Below the pieces are notes generated by a model. It was not told the DNA's origin and did not search any database. It saw only the letters and a program-made list of their open reading frames with translations. A stretch of DNA of 64,000 bases from Metellina segmentata (taxonomy: Eukaryota; Arthropoda; Arachnida; Araneae; Tetragnathidae): the NCBI GenBank assembly GCA_947359465.1, contig OX375873.1:41822437-41886436 (forward strand), written 5' to 3'. The position numbers and the translations under genes were made by a program. Below are positions 1 through 12,860 of this stretch, piece after piece; the first letter of the stretch is position 1; the number at the start of each line of letters is the position of its first letter.

Positions 1-519
1 CAAACTGCTAAATGTATCGGGGATTTATCACTAGACAAAGTATTAACTAATTTGAAGAGACATACAGATGTTTTTGTATGTAATTAAAATTAAAGTATCC
101 ATAGTGAAAATATTATTTTAAAAATACAAGCTCAAAATTACTTTAGGTTTTGTATTAAATTGATTAGCAATATTTCATCAATTTAAATTGTTCCTACGTG
201 TTAGTAATGGATGCAAAAATATCCTATGTTCTTTGTTGAAGAATATTAAAATGTTCCGATGTATTAAGATACCAATATACACAGAGAGAATCAATAATTG
301 TGATGTTTTTAATTTAGCGCTATTAATACGAAAGATTTACAAAGTTATAAACTATGTACTCTTTTTAGTACCATGATGTGCTTGCTATTTTCACGAACAG
401 CTTTGACATGAGAACGTATGAGACGTCAAATGAATTACTAAGTCAACTTAATTACTATACTCCATTTTTTCTTTCCTATGTTAAGAAAATTATATTCATT
501 GATTCCTCTCAATGTAGTA
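1..519. other. AT-rich intergenic DNA, nothing recognised
   Basis: AT-rich sequence with frequent stops in all frames. I see no exon with plausible splice sites, no RNA gene and no repeat boundary before the Helitron-like element at 520. Confidence 0.5.
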
Positions 520-1142
520 TCTAAACTATTATAAAAGTAAGTGTTTGTCTGTCTGTTTGTTTGTTTCTTTCCCGTGATGTCCTGACGAATCTATGGCACT
601 TATAGTAATGAAATTTGGCACACAGGAAGTCCGAATGTTTTGCAAATTTACGGTCAAGGGGAATTTTTAAATTCAATCTAGAACATTTTAAAAGGAATTT
701 AATAGTATTTTCACCACTCTCATTCCAACGCGGTAATTCCGAGGAATGAAGAAACATCAAAATTCAGACTTTTTGTCCTCACGTGTCACCTTGACGTCAG
801 CCTTTGGAACCATGCCATTGTTTTTCATCTCCGGGGAGAGAATACATTCGAATGACCTTCCTATATTTCGAGATTCATTCATTTTGATTTCCTGCGAAAC
901 GGATTCCAGTAAAGGAAGCATATTGCATTTTCTGCCCTTCGCGTTAAAATAAAAATAAAAACAGATTTTCATTTTAGCGAAGGAGAGCAAAGAAATAAAA
1001 ACATTTTACTGGGATTGTGAAGTTCTTTCTCAATTGTTAAAGATAGATTGAAAATTTCAACAGATTTGAAATCTGCGGAAAATTTTAGAAAATCCAAACA
1101 CCACGGGCACGGGCAACGCTGGGCTAGCCACGCAGTAGCTAG
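520..1142 (+). mobile_element. Non-autonomous Helitron-like element (family A)
   Basis: The sequence begins TCTAAACTATTATAAAAG, is flanked by A on the left and T on the right, and ends in CTAG. The 3' end contains a GC-rich hairpin (CGGGCAACGCTGGGCTAGCC region) shortly before GTAGCTAG. TC at the 5' end, CTRR at the 3' end, a subterminal hairpin and insertion between A and T without target duplication are the hallmarks of Helitrons. The TGTCTGTCTGTTTGTTTG tract near the 5' end and the following 'fails to match host coding' body recur in reverse at 39183-39595, which supports a repeat family. No Rep/helicase coding is present, so any movement would depend on an autonomous copy elsewhere. Confidence 0.75.
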
Positions 1143-2265
1143 TATTACATATAAAGACATTGTTTATAATATAGCGAAAAATGTTTTTAAATATTACTGT
1201 CTTCCTTGACATATCTTCAATCAGTCTAAATTAAGGTAATTTAGTTTCAAAGTTTTGGTAAGAAACCGCAAATATAAAATATTGATGAAAGATGTAAAAT
1301 GGGGTGGATGTAGTTAATATTTCCTCATTTAGGTCTGGAATTTGACAACTATAAATTTACATTTACTAAGACTTATTTTTTAACAATGCAAGGATACTAT
1401 GTGTGCATTAGATTTTTCTCTCTACCCTCCTAAAATTCTATAGAATAATTTATTCACATTCAATAAAACAATGGATACTCTCAGTGGAAATTCCATCCAA
1501 CAGGATGTAAACAAGGTTTATGTGGTAGATTTCCTTTACCTATTCGTCTAACTACTTGTTCATAAAAAAAACAATTGATTTTGAGACATTGACATCCAAT
1601 AGATCCCATTTCATTGTAGACCTCAACTATAATGTAACTGTCGATAGACTTTCCAAGGAGTCACAGCTGAGCCTTTTCATACACCTTGCCCACTAAAGCT
1701 TTAAGAGTTATTTGACATAAAAAAGAACTCAAACAATAAAATGTAGAGTCCAGCCAATTTATATCTGGTACCACATACCACCCTGGATATGAATGACAGA
1801 AATCGTCAGTCTGCCCTTTCTAGAATTGTTAACGGACACATCCAACCTGAATCCTTTGTTCTGGTCCGCATGGTATTTTTTAACTTATCTAAAATGTTAC
1901 ACTGACCATACCTCTCCAGGCCATATTGAGGCCTGTGTTGGTCTGATGTGATCTCTATGCAAGTCTTGATCAAGTGCTTTGCTTTTTGAGCGTGTTTGAA
2001 ATGGACTTTGTCTAGTTGGGCCCCTGAGTATCACAAAATTTAACGAGTATTACCTTACCACACCACATTCAATGACCAAAAATCCACATCTACTGTTTGA
2101 AAGATTGCATTGGCCAAGAACGTCAAAACTTATTATAAGTCGTACATCAAAAGCTACAGAACGATTATGAGCGTGTTAATCAATCAGAGTGTTAAGGAAT
2201 AAATAGCAATTGATTTTAAGTGGAAAAAATTCCAATAACCTTTTTGAATACGGCTATAGATATAA
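1143..2265. other. Intergenic DNA, nothing recognised
   Basis: No supported exon, RNA gene or element boundary. It lies downstream of the 3' end of the minus-strand acidic-protein gene. Confidence 0.4.
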
Positions 2266-2440
2266 CAAGCGCGATTCTTTCTTGGCGCGATTCTCATAAG
2301 TTTCAAGGTACGACTTCTGTAACGACCATAGTCTGAATTCTTTCTTGGCGCGATTCTTACAACTTTCAAGTTATAACTGATGCACTGGCCGTTGTCTAAA
2401 TTCTTTCTTTTAACGATCATGGTACAACTGCTGTTGGTTA
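2266..2440. repeat. Imperfect tandem repeat, about 63-bp unit, ~2.7 copies
   Basis: Units starting near 2271, 2335 and 2398 share ATTCTTTCTTGGCGCGATTC followed by a TTTCAAG stretch and a run similar to ACGACCATAGTCT. The third unit is shorter and diverged. The repeat sits just beyond the polyadenylation region of the minus-strand gene. Confidence 0.65.
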
Positions 2441-2500
2441 ATGTAATAAAATTACGAGACGGTAATAAAAAGCACACAAATTGATAAAGCAGATGAAATC

Positions 2501-2506
2501 TTTATT
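2501..2506 (-). terminator. Polyadenylation signal AATAAA of the acidic-protein gene
   Basis: TTTATT on the plus strand reads AATAAA on the minus strand, about 360 bases after the stop codon. A U/GU-rich stretch (TTTGTGTGCTTTTTATT) follows further downstream on the minus strand, so cleavage is expected near 2475-2490. The 3' UTR would then be about 2480-2868. Confidence 0.6.
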
Positions 2507-2868
2507 TTTTTCTATATTAAATAGAGTGTACAACGATAAAATAAAAGGACCCTCTTATCAATGGAGGGTGCCTTTTCCCAGGCCGACACCACATCGCACC
2601 TGGGGGTTGTCCAGGAGATCCGAACGGCCACAGAACCAGCTAGGCCGTTCGGCAAGTGCCCTTTTCCCCCATCTCGCGCATAATGTAACAGGTAGTGAGA
2701 GGATCTTAGGCCCATCCAAGAGTTTCTCTCGAACCCGGCCGGTGCCGAAAGAGTGAAGTGCTTATAAAAACCAGAGTGCGAGTCCATTTTTAGGTGATTT
2801 TCCGCCTCTTCGCAACAGTCCGGGTTCGAGGGAAAGGCGTGAGCGGCCATCATTGCAGTCGGACGTCA

Positions 2869-3029
2869 TCACTCCGACTTGGGTGTCTCCTCGGAAGGAG
2901 TTGGAGGCTCTTCGGACTTTGGGGCTTCGGGGGCGACTACTTCGGAAGTTACTTCGGGCTCCTTGACCTCAGGCGACGTGGACGCAGGCTCTTCGGATGG
3001 CTTCACTGATGCTTCTGCTGGAGAGGACA
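2869..3029 (-). CDS. Acidic-protein gene, terminal coding exon
   Basis: The acceptor is TTCTTCCCCGCAG|TGTCC. G from exon 3 plus TG makes valine 202; residues 203-254 follow and end PKSE before TGA (2871-2869). The composition is P/E/S/T-rich (EEPASTSPEVKEPEV and similar). Base composition is clearly more GC-rich than the surrounding introns. Confidence 0.85.
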
Positions 3030-6000
3030 CTGCGGGGAAGAAAAAGAAACGATCAGTTCGACTCTACGAGCACACGTGCGGATGCTGGCAAAAGTTCGAC
3101 AACTCTTGCGCGCTGCGGTGGGTTTCGAAAACGTCGTTGGTAATGGAAATCACGCTTTTTTTTTCTGCATGTGGGATCGCCTTGCGAAGAGCATAATAAT
3201 GCTCACGAATCTACTGCGACGAAGAAGCGCAACAATCGATAAGATTTGCAGTGCACGCGTGAAAAGTGAAATTGAGTGGGGGGAAAGTTTGACAGCACTG
3301 CATGCTGTAATGAATTTGAGGAAGGAGACTGAATGTCGGAATCACGCTCTTTTCAACACGGTGGATCGATGAGTTTAGGTTTTTGAAAGGCATATTAATG
3401 CTCGTATCTACTGTGAGGAAGACACGCAACAATCAGTTCAACTTGTCACAGATGTGGGCACGCGCGAAAAGTGAAACTGAGAGGGTTGATTGCTTTTGAT
3501 GTTTTGGCGCAAGGATAACATTTGACCATGCTGTGCCAAACACAAACAACCAAGACGCACCAAGACAAAATCAAGTAATGAATATACACACACAAGGAAA
3601 GTTTTACTGAGACAGAAGAGAGAAATATACTCAGGGTAAGTTGCAAAAATCAAACCAAAGCTGAGTGGGAATATTCGACAATATTTGCGTTGTAATGAAG
3701 TCTTATGTATATGTTTGAGTAATATTAATATTTAAGTAATATGTTTGAGGAATGAATTTAAAGCATCGCCGATGATTGCAATGACAAGCTCTAAACTGGG
3801 CTTCAATTATAAAGGACCTATCTATAGTTAAATCTTCAAAGATCCAGCTTGAAAAAACTGCTTCAGTCTGTACATTAACAGCGAAAGAAAGATTTACATT
3901 TATTTCGATAGAAAGTTAATTCGCACCAATGGTAAATTTTTTTTGAAAATTGATAAACGAGAAACAGCTTTTGGTAAAAGGTTTCATACAACACTTCTGC
4001 AGAGCTAGAAATGTTAGGCATTTAAGGAGCTACAATAACGAAAACATACAGTCAATTGTTTGAAAAATTCGTCAAACTGTGAATCTTTTTTTTCGGTTAG
4101 TAAGTAAATAAACGAATAGCCATTATGCTTTCTGTATGTATTTATGTAGGTAAAAAGGAAGAAGCGTAAGCTGGAAAATCTTATTTACTCACGTGTTTTA
4201 GATTAAGAAACGCCTTGTTTTAAATTGGATAACACAAATGTAAAATTTTACCATATTTTGTAAAATAGAAACTCTCAGAATCATTCTCTAAATAGAATAC
4301 ATTGAATTCTTTTGTGATATTAGAAATTTTATCCATGGAATTCGTGTTTTAACGAGACCACTCAACGATTCTTAAGTCTCATTGGAATATCTTATTTTCA
4401 AACATCACCTAGGACATCATAGCTTCATCTATTCTTTTGAATTCGATTTTGCCACATAAATATAATAGTTCAACGTTTAAAAGAAACAAGTCATTATGTA
4501 TAATTTTGTGCGATGTAGCAGGATTTATGACACAATATATTAATACATAAATAAATAGAAATATTTGGGAACTAAAATAATTTAAAGCATTTTTGTGTTT
4601 TCGTAGGGATAGCTTTATTAGGTTGATCCTATCGTTAATTCCATCCCACACGTATAATTCACCTGATCTTGACATGTAATATTTCTAAAGAGTAACATTG
4701 AATTAATATGTACCTTCTTCAACTTTTGGTTCTTCGGCTTTAGGTGCTTCGGATTTTGGTGCTTCGGAAGAGACTTCTTCGGCGCTTCTTCCCTCAGCTA
4801 CAACTTCATCTCCGATTTCCTTTTGGTTGTTGTCTTCTGAAGCTTCCAGAGGCTGTTTCTCTAAATCAGTAGCTTCTTCAACTTTTTCATCCTGTGAAAC
4901 ATTAGTTGACACATTTGTTATTATTCGTTTTGATTATAAAAAAATAACGTTTCAATTATTTTATTAATCCATTGTAAATTAATTCTAAATAGTAAATATT
5001 AGAACTACGAGTTCATTCTTAAATTTTAATTATCGTATTTTAGAGTTTTTATACACAAGACTGACGATTTCACAAAAGGGGTACTTCGTCTAATCTAAAA
5101 TTTTGATTTGGCTTTCGTAAAAGGAATTTCACGTGTAAAAAGACACATTTTATCATCTTATTTCTATCATTACAAATAAATTACACCATATTGAAATCTC
5201 AAAGCAAATCTTAAGTGTAAGGTTTTTGTTGAGAATAATGTAGGTATAAAGCACCTATTTTTTGTTAAAATGAATTAAATATATGAAAGGACACAAGTAT
5301 TGATGATTAATATATATTTAACTTTTGATTGGTATAATTTTATTTGTAATTTTAGAACTATACGTATTTTTCTAGCAATCATTGTACAATTAGTAAACGC
5401 TTTGTACTTCAGTAAATAATTATTTACTTTGGTTAATTATTTCTTATGAATGAACATGTGTGAGGGAAAATAAGCATAGCTTTAACATAAATTTCCATCG
5501 AAATATCGTGTTTATAAAACTGTTAAGTGATTTTTGCAACTTATCTGTTCCTCAAGGGTGTTTTACTTTAAAGAACAATTATCATTATACTAATTTTCAG
5601 AGAAATATCTTATATCATATATTCCTTATTCTTCACACCTAACTTTATAAGAGAATTGATATTTACCAGTGAAAATGATAGCGAGCATGTTATAAGATAA
5701 TAAGAACGCTCTTCTTAGCGGAAAGATAATCAATAGTACATTTTCATGCTCTTAAATGCACCCTAAATTGCCCTTTAATCAGGATTTGTGTCCTACCTTG
5801 GTTTCTTCTGGTTTATCTTCTGCCTTTGGCACTTCATCTTGAACTTGTTCGGCGTCCTTGGGTTCAGCTTGTTCTTCTACTTGATCTTGACCTTCTTTCT
5901 TTTCTTCTTCCTCTGGGGCTTTCACTTCTTCCTGCACTTTCACCTCTTCTTGAGGTTGCTCTGTTTTCGGTTCCTCAGTTGCATCACCTTCTTCTCTAAC

Positions 6001-9000
6001 TGCTGGGGGATCAACTTTGTCAGCTGAAAAATATACATTAAGGTTATTTAGTTTATGGAAAAATAATGTGGTGGTAGCAATTGGTGGAACACCCAGTCTG
6101 AAGTATAATTAACGGTATACTTTTGAGGTGCAAGCATCCAAGTGAAAACATTGCTATTTTGTGTTTTAAAATCAGTAATAATGACTCTGAGAAATAAAGT
6201 ATCTGCAATTATAAATGCAAATCTCGAGAGCTACTGCTGCTTATTTGCTTTTGAATTGATGATTTTGGCCATGTCAAGTGATGAGTTGTGACGGTTTAAA
6301 AAAAAAACCCATTGAATATGCATTTTTAAATGGATTTAGAATGGCGACGAAGACACGATCTACAAAAATTGAATGCTTTAATGTCAGTCTCAATAATCTA
6401 AAGAGTAGAAAGAAAATCCATTTAGATGAATTAATTTTGATAAAAATATTTGTCATCACTTTTTGGTAGAAAAAGTTTATTTATGAAAGGTGAGGTTGAA
6501 TCATTAAACTTCAACACGAAACCCTATTTTGATTTTCAATGCTTAAAAAATGTTTTTTTTTTTTTTTTTTTGAAATGCATATTTTGATGCTTGTCTGTTG
6601 AGAAATGTTATCTCACATTGTTTTCTTAATACAACGAAGTTTTGCCAATACTGTTGCAGTTGGTAAGTATTACTCCCATACCAACTCTAGATGCCTTACT
6701 TTTTATTATGTTATCACAAATCAACAATCTCATTTCACCTGTTGCTTACTTAAAAATATAGCACTAGAAATGTAAGAAAGAAATCAATCTAATATTACGA
6801 ATGTTTTCATTGAAAGCTTTTATGAGTGAAATTGTTTATAAGAAGTAGGTTTGGATTGAGTTCACTTGTATGCTATATTGGATGTGAAATGTGAGCTTCA
6901 CCACAAAATACGTTACTAACATTTGTTCATTAGTTCGTAATAACCTTAAAATTTTTTATCACCCGTGTTTCAAAACAAATCGTTTTTAGTTAAATTAAGA
7001 TTTTAAGAATCCAATCCTATGACCATGATAAAATGAGTTTAACGTCAATAGCAGATGCATAACTCGAACTTATTAATTATAACTTGAAGGTTAAGTAAGG
7101 TTTAGACTTTTACATCTTTGATAGAGTATACACTTAACTTCAGCTAAGAGTATGTTGCAGAATATATTATAAGCTTTATATCCATGACCTTTGGAATGCT
7201 AAGTGTCACACCATAACAGGAAGTGGTTTAGCCAGCGCCATAATTTCCCCAACAATTTAGTTTGCATTATCTATTCAACAACATATAGTTAATTATGCAC
7301 GTCTATAAAAGTCATTATTAAAGCAGTCGTGTAAAATGATGTCATCCTAGAATGTACTTAAAAGCTTACTTTTCGGAAAGGTGGGTAAAAGTCGAGGTCA
7401 AGTTTCGGGAAGCTTCCTTTGATAAACACAAGGTAAACCGGGTTTAGAAAAAGAATACTTTCTGTTAGAAACAAGCATCAGATGAAGCGGGAGATGTCAA
7501 GGACAGGTTGGCCTATGTTATGGTAAACATGTTTGCAGAATCTTTACTGCTAATTACAAAATTCCTTTCAAATGTTAATTAAATTACATTAACTTCTCTC
7601 TCTCTTACATAATGTGATGAATTCAGCGAAAACAGAAACGTTGTTTTGGGAAATTTTATTCACTAATGGAATTTATCGCATACATAATGATAGTTCGAAT
7701 TGGGAAAAGATGACTAAGCTTTATCCTTGACTTCTTAGAAAAAGTGATTAATATCAATGATGCATCAGTATTCCTGATGTCTTTGTTTTCTGTTATACCT
7801 GTTTTATTGTTACAAGCATAAATAGTTTTCTTTTTATCAATTATTGCAGATCGGCTCAGGAAACCAGTAGAAGTTATTGGAAATAAATATTACACTTATG
7901 AATATGCTTTTAGGTTCCCCAAATGAACATTTTAAACTTATTTTAATTACAATTCGTGGTTTTTACTCTCCATAATTCTCGCACATTTTCTGGGTACAAT
8001 AAATCCTGCACTTATCCTGCATAAAAGCAAAATTTTTAAAGAAGCAAAGGAAAATTTTCAGGATGAGATTTTTGAGATTCTGTAAAATGCAGAGTTTTTC
8101 GACAAATTAAAATTAATTCCTAATAACATATTCTCCAAAATAAAAATTTTCTGTCTTGGATATCAAGGTACATCTTCAGATATTCATGTATAAAAATTTA
8201 TTGATGTGGTTTGAATTGTATCATACGTATCAGGGAATATTTGGTATTAAAATAATTTCATTTGTAAATTTATTTGACAGTGTTTAGCTCAGTTTGACCA
8301 AATATAGGCCCTTGCGGAAAAACCATTAACCAAGTTTTTTATAAAATGCTTCAGTTTATTCAATTTTTAAAATTCTTTGGTTTTAAATAATAGTATCTAT
8401 GAAATGAAAATAATAAAATGTTCTCCTGAAAATCAAATGGAAAAGACAAGTAAGATATAATGTATAAACTTGGATTTCGCTGTATTGAATGAAAATCATC
8501 AGAACATAATCGAGAAACAAGATTTAGATAATGGTTTAGAACAGAAACCATGTTTTTATTTTTGCATATAAAAACAAAATCACTTTGATTTATTAACAGA
8601 GATATAGTCAATAAATAAAAACTTTACTTAAAAATTAATAAAAAATAATTAATATTTATACTTAATAAAAATAATTAAGTTTAAAATTCTAAATTAGTTT
8701 TTAACTACATCGGTAATTCCTTTACTGCTGCTAATTTGTGATAAGCTTGATTATTTTATATGCCTTCATCTATCTTAAGCCAGTCTACAGAACTAGGCTA
8801 AGATTTGAATATTTTGAATCCAAGTAGAATCGTAGATCGTATATTGACTCTAAAAATTTTATCGTACTTGTCCTGTTTAATTGAGGTAGAATAGATGATT
8901 TAGCTTGTCTTTATCTAATTGCATTTATAAGTTTATTATTGGCTTAGAATCACTAAGCGTCATAATTAATGAGCGTAATAGGCTATTGATATCACTTTTT

Positions 9001-12000
9001 TTTTACCATCAGACCGTAAACGCTATTTTACGCATTTAAAAAAGGAGATCTCTGGGTTATCGTGTTAGAGGAAGATTTACACTCGATCTATGGGGAATGA
9101 ACTCGAGTCCGAAAATCTAGAGTGATACATAAACTGGTTAAACGAGATTTCAGACAGTCCGTTGAATAAAACTAATAGTCCATTCAGGTCGTTTTCTCAG
9201 ACTGTATAATTAAAGGAGCTTGAACTTGCATGCGTCACTGAAAGGAGGTTGACATTTGGTACGAATGCACTGCAGGGACAAATTTTTAAAAGGTATTTTT
9301 TTTTCACATATGATGACAAGAAAATTTTTCTAGATAAGCTGTTGACTACTTTGTAAATTTTATGAAATAGTGTTAAAATATTCGATAAAATCCCGTGTGT
9401 ATCAACTTATGTTTATAAATGGCAGCTGTAAGTGTTTTTATATCCTTTCTGATGTTATGAATGTTGACTTTCATTCCGTCAAGTATTGTTTTATTTTTCT
9501 TCTTAATGTAAAAGTTCAGTTAACAATTTGCAACGTATTTATGATAATAAATTGGTACAATATATCATAATATAGTTTGGCTTAAAAAAATCCTTACTGG
9601 CCCCTTTTCGGAGAGGTTAAATGTTTATTTTGGTGATGAGGAAATACAGTCGTATAGTAATCTATGTAAGGGATATATAACTATCAAATTGTCTTATAAT
9701 TGTTAGTTGTTTATTTAAAAACTATTAAGTTTTACCAGCTGCACTATAAGAGCTGAAATTCTTTTTGTCAGTTAAAGAGTTTCTGTCGAGGCAGACGATT
9801 TATTTAATTTAAGCGAAAATAGAATGAATATAATTCATGTGGTCACATTGAAATTAATTTTCATTCATTATATTTCATTATCAGTTCAAAACGACATTTC
9901 TAATAGATCTAAAACTGTCTCACTGATATAGAAAAATCTGGTATAAAATTAATTAACGACCTAGTTTTCACCCTCCCGAAGCGTTTTGAATTTTTTTCGA
10001 ATAATCGTGAAAAAAAATCTTTAAAGATGCTTCTGTTAAAAGTAACAAGATACTATACTATTTGGTAAATTGAATATGCATTGAAAATATAGTTGCGATT
10101 ATTAAGTGACGGGGTAAAATAAAATAATAGAGACAAAGAAAACTTACATAAAAAATTAGATATTTTGAAGTTCTCAAACACAAACAATCAAAATAATCAT
10201 AGTTTTTATATCGAGTAGTTTTATTTGTTTAAATCTTTTTAAACAGTTTAACTTTGCTTCCTCACTGGATATACAGAATTTAATGCTGTTCGAATAAATA
10301 TCTAGATGAAATATCTATGACTCATATTTGTACACATCAGTCTGTTTTGGAAATGTATTTCATTGATCGTGTATATAAATTCTCTTTATTTTGGAATTGA
10401 TTTAAAGCTGAGTAAATATTCTGCATAAAAGATTAAATGGTATCGTGTTGCGTAGAAAAATGGTTGTGCGTACTTTCTAATTTCCAAAAATATTTTAAGA
10501 ACAGCAAAAATAATAACGATCTAATCTACTAAGATGAGAACGATACTAAGATGATTCGGGACTATTCAGTATTGTTATAAAATATCAATGAAGAATTTAG
10601 GTGTAGTGAACAAAATATTTCGTTCTTCAAAGTTTAGGAAGCGAGTAGTATTATGAATTTTTAAAAATATGTTGCAATTAAAATATTCATGTTGCGTGAA
10701 ATAACTCATTGTATGAAAGAATACATTTCGATTTTGTAGATACCAGGAACACATAATTAAAATAATATACTGTACTAATTACTTCGAAGTTTAGAATTTT
10801 TCATAGTTTTTAACAAAACTACGTGCGTTTTATAATGGTTTCTAAGAATAAATTTACTAGAATAGTTCACTTATGAGACAAGCAAATACTGTTCAGATGT
10901 GAACTTTTGAAGATAATTTGAGACATATTTTACGGTTTTCTCTAAGAGCTTTCAATCATGGACATGGTTGCAATAATAAACTAATGAATATTATTGATAT
11001 ATTTTAAATTAGTTCTCTTAAAACGTTTATAGTTTGGTAGATGAAATTGGATAGCTGTATTTAAAACTCATTCACTGACGCAAAATGTATTAATGAATGG
11101 AATAATTTGTAAAAATTTTATAATAAAGTACTCCATAAAATCAGAATTATGGTTTTAGTTGAAAACACAAATTATGCAGTCTTGTTTTTTACTCAATCTA
11201 AGTTTCTTGCAATAAACTATTTTAATATGTTTATGTATTCATAATATTTAAGTTAGAATCATTTCATGAATGAAAATAATTTGATTTCTTCTGAGGTAAG
11301 TAGTGATTAGATTTAGAGCTATTGTGTAGTCGCAAATTTTAAGATTACTTGATTTCTGGATACAAAAAATAATGTATTTAAATTAATTGTATCTGAAAAT
11401 ACGCTATTTTTCACACACTGTAAGTATTTTATTTTACATTATAAGTGTGCAAGGAGAGTATAAAATTTACAAAAGGTATCTTATGGAAAATGAAGGCAAA
11501 AAACAAGACCTAGGTGTACCAAGGATCGAAAAAACTTGCTAATTTGTAATAAAATGCCACAAGTAATACATTAAATCAAGCATTTTGTAATTAAAATTAC
11601 GTAGAACTGCAAATTGGGCCCAAAATCGACGGGAGAACCTTTTATCATGCAATTGAAAATCTTTGAAATATATCTACTCTCAACTGTACACACAAATCTT
11701 TATAACGAATCAGTTTTGCGCAGCTTCTGGATGCAAGCGACTTCTAAACTATCGATTTGAAATAAAGAGATCGGTATTTTTTTTCTGAACGCAAAATTAA
11801 ATTCACATTGGGACAAGTAAAAAAGAGAGTTACAGTAGAATGATTTTAAACCGGTATGACAAAAGAATCGCATTGATGTGAATAACATATTGTGAAATGG
11901 TTTAAACTGCTTAAGATTTACTTCAACTCGGCGTTTGTTCATAATTTCATGATACCCTAAAAATAATTCTGACTGATGTTTATAAATAAATTGTTTCAAA

Positions 12001-12607
12001 AAGTCAGTATCGGAACAAAAAATGGTAATAGTTCTTTTCTTTTAACCCTATGTGTAGTGTAGTATTGCTTTTACCGCACAACGCACAAAATGGCTAAATA
12101 ATTACTATGGTTTGAAAGAATCCTAAGAACGATTCTATTGTTCCAGAATGTTAAAGTTGGTTAGAAGTCATACAAGCAGGACTGCAGGTGCGTGTGAACC
12201 CCTAAGAGGGTTAAACGTCAATCAAAATTATAACTTTTTTTTCTGTTGGATCGGTAAAAAATGTATGCTTTTTACTGTCAGGATTTCGGTAATTAGTTCA
12301 TGTATTGCTATGAGATGCGAAAGGTTGATAAAGCCGAATGTTTGATGCAACGTGGGGAAATAGAAGAAACGGGCACTGTATAATCAATCAAAAGTCATCC
12401 AAACTTACCAACTTCAGGTTGCACAGCCTCTGAAACTACTTCTGGCTCTTCCTTCTTGGGTTCTTCGGGGATTTGGGGTATGCTAGTCTGGGCTGCCTCT
12501 GCGGCTACTTCTGCCGGCTTTTCAGCCTCAACATCTCTCCTCTGCCTGGGTGCACAATAACCAGTGCAGATGAGGACGGCAAACAAGCAGACTGCTAAAG
12601 ATCTCAT
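2869..12607 (-). CDS. Secreted acidic E/P/K/V-rich protein, 254 aa, four coding exons
   Basis: Exons, in transcript order, are 12607-12409, 6023-5797, 4891-4714 and 3029-2869. All introns are GT-AG and the phases (1, 0, 1) join without any frame conflict into 254 codons plus TGA. Residues 1-18 form a typical signal peptide (MRSLAVCLFAVLICTGYC), with likely cleavage before APRQRR; R21-Q-R-R24 could be a dibasic processing site. The rest is low complexity: stretches of E, P, K, V and A with motifs such as EEPK, EAPK, SEEP and PEV, almost no aromatic residues and no cysteine after the signal. This looks like an intrinsically disordered, strongly acidic extracellular or secretory-granule protein. 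I do not recognise a named family. Binding of calcium or mineral is a possibility from composition only. Introns are about 6.4, 0.9 and 1.7 kb. Confidence 0.82.
3030..4713 (-). other. Intron 3 of the acidic-protein gene
   Basis: GT-AG intron. I see no transposon with clear ends. The region 3080-3480 holds imperfectly repeated GC-richer segments (CACGCGCGAAAAGTGAAA-type phrases near 3255 and 3460) that look like a diverged two-copy repeat. Confidence 0.55.
4714..4891 (-). CDS. Acidic-protein gene, coding exon 3
   Basis: The acceptor is TGTTTCACAG|GATGAAAAAG and the donor GAAG|GTACAT. It encodes residues 143-201 and leaves one base (phase 1). The end carries a short internal repeat, SEAPKSEAPKAEEPKVEE, similar in style to the last exon (EAPKSEEP), which suggests expansion by short in-frame duplications. 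Confidence 0.82.
4892..5796 (-). other. Intron 2 of the acidic-protein gene
   Basis: AT-rich GT-AG intron. No repeat, RNA gene or further exon is recognised. Confidence 0.6.
5797..6023 (-). CDS. Acidic-protein gene, coding exon 2
   Basis: The acceptor is TATTTTTCAG|CTGACAAAG and the donor AAG|GTAGGA. CT completes the codon begun in exon 1 (G+CT, alanine 67), and the exon then encodes residues 68-142. These are rich in glutamate, with runs such as PEEEEKKEG and QEEVKVQEEVK. Confidence 0.82.
6024..12408 (-). other. Intron 1 of the acidic-protein gene, about 6.4 kb
   Basis: A long AT-rich GT-AG intron. It contains a poly-T run near 6550 but no recognisable transposon termini, SINE or extra coding exon. 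It is unusually repeat-poor compared with the rest of the window. Regulatory elements would be plausible here but none is identifiable by eye. Confidence 0.5.
12409..12607 (-). CDS. Acidic-protein gene, coding exon 1 (signal peptide)
   Basis: The exon covers residues 1-66 and the first base of codon 67. The start ATG at 12607-12605 has AAA before it, a favourable context, and puts the hydrophobic signal peptide at the N terminus. An in-frame ATG at 12715 would add 36 hydrophilic residues and bury the signal, so it is not preferred. The donor reads GTTG|GTAAGTTT. The residues after the signal are already acidic (DVEAEKPAEVAAEAAQ). Confidence 0.85.
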
Positions 12608-12860
12608 TTTGGGAGAAATAGTACTCGGACGGAGAGGATAGGACGGATGGTGATACAGTTGGATCGGCTGCGGATGAGAGTGTGAAGTGTGAGGGACGGG
12701 TGCAGCCCCTCTCATAGTCTTCCACCCTTCCCCCTACTCCTCTGCGGTCGCACGCCGCGCCATCTGGTGGCGGTCGTACCCGAGTGAGTTACTCGCGTGA
12801 TGTAGTATTCGTTCGTGATAACGTAGATAAATTATCGCCGAAATCGAGAGAATCACTCTC
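12608..12860 (-). promoter_or_regulatory. GC-richer 5' UTR and promoter region of the acidic-protein gene
   Basis: The stretch upstream of the start codon is pyrimidine-rich and distinctly more GC-rich than its surroundings, and is followed upstream by CG-containing sequence including ACTCACTCGGG. No clear TATA box is seen at a consistent distance, so the transcription start is not fixed. A CTCF-like motif lies inside (12757-12770) and a GAGAG/CTCTC palindrome lies near 12850. Confidence 0.5.
12757..12770 (-). promoter_or_regulatory. CTCF-type motif CCACCAGATGGCGC
   Basis: On the minus strand the sequence reads CCACCAGATGGCGC, matching every position of the conserved CTCF core (CCASYAGRKGGCRS). 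It lies about 150 bp upstream of the acidic-protein start codon. CTCF is conserved in arthropods. Binding itself is inferred from the motif only. Confidence 0.5.

Noticed and set aside
11700..11999. 99-codon minus-strand frame inside intron 1 of the acidic-protein gene
   Set aside because: Composition matches the surrounding AT-rich intron and no domain or splice context is seen.
12608..12715. Upstream in-frame ATG (12715) as the start of the acidic protein
   Set aside because: The extension is hydrophilic and would put the clear signal peptide 36 residues inside the protein.
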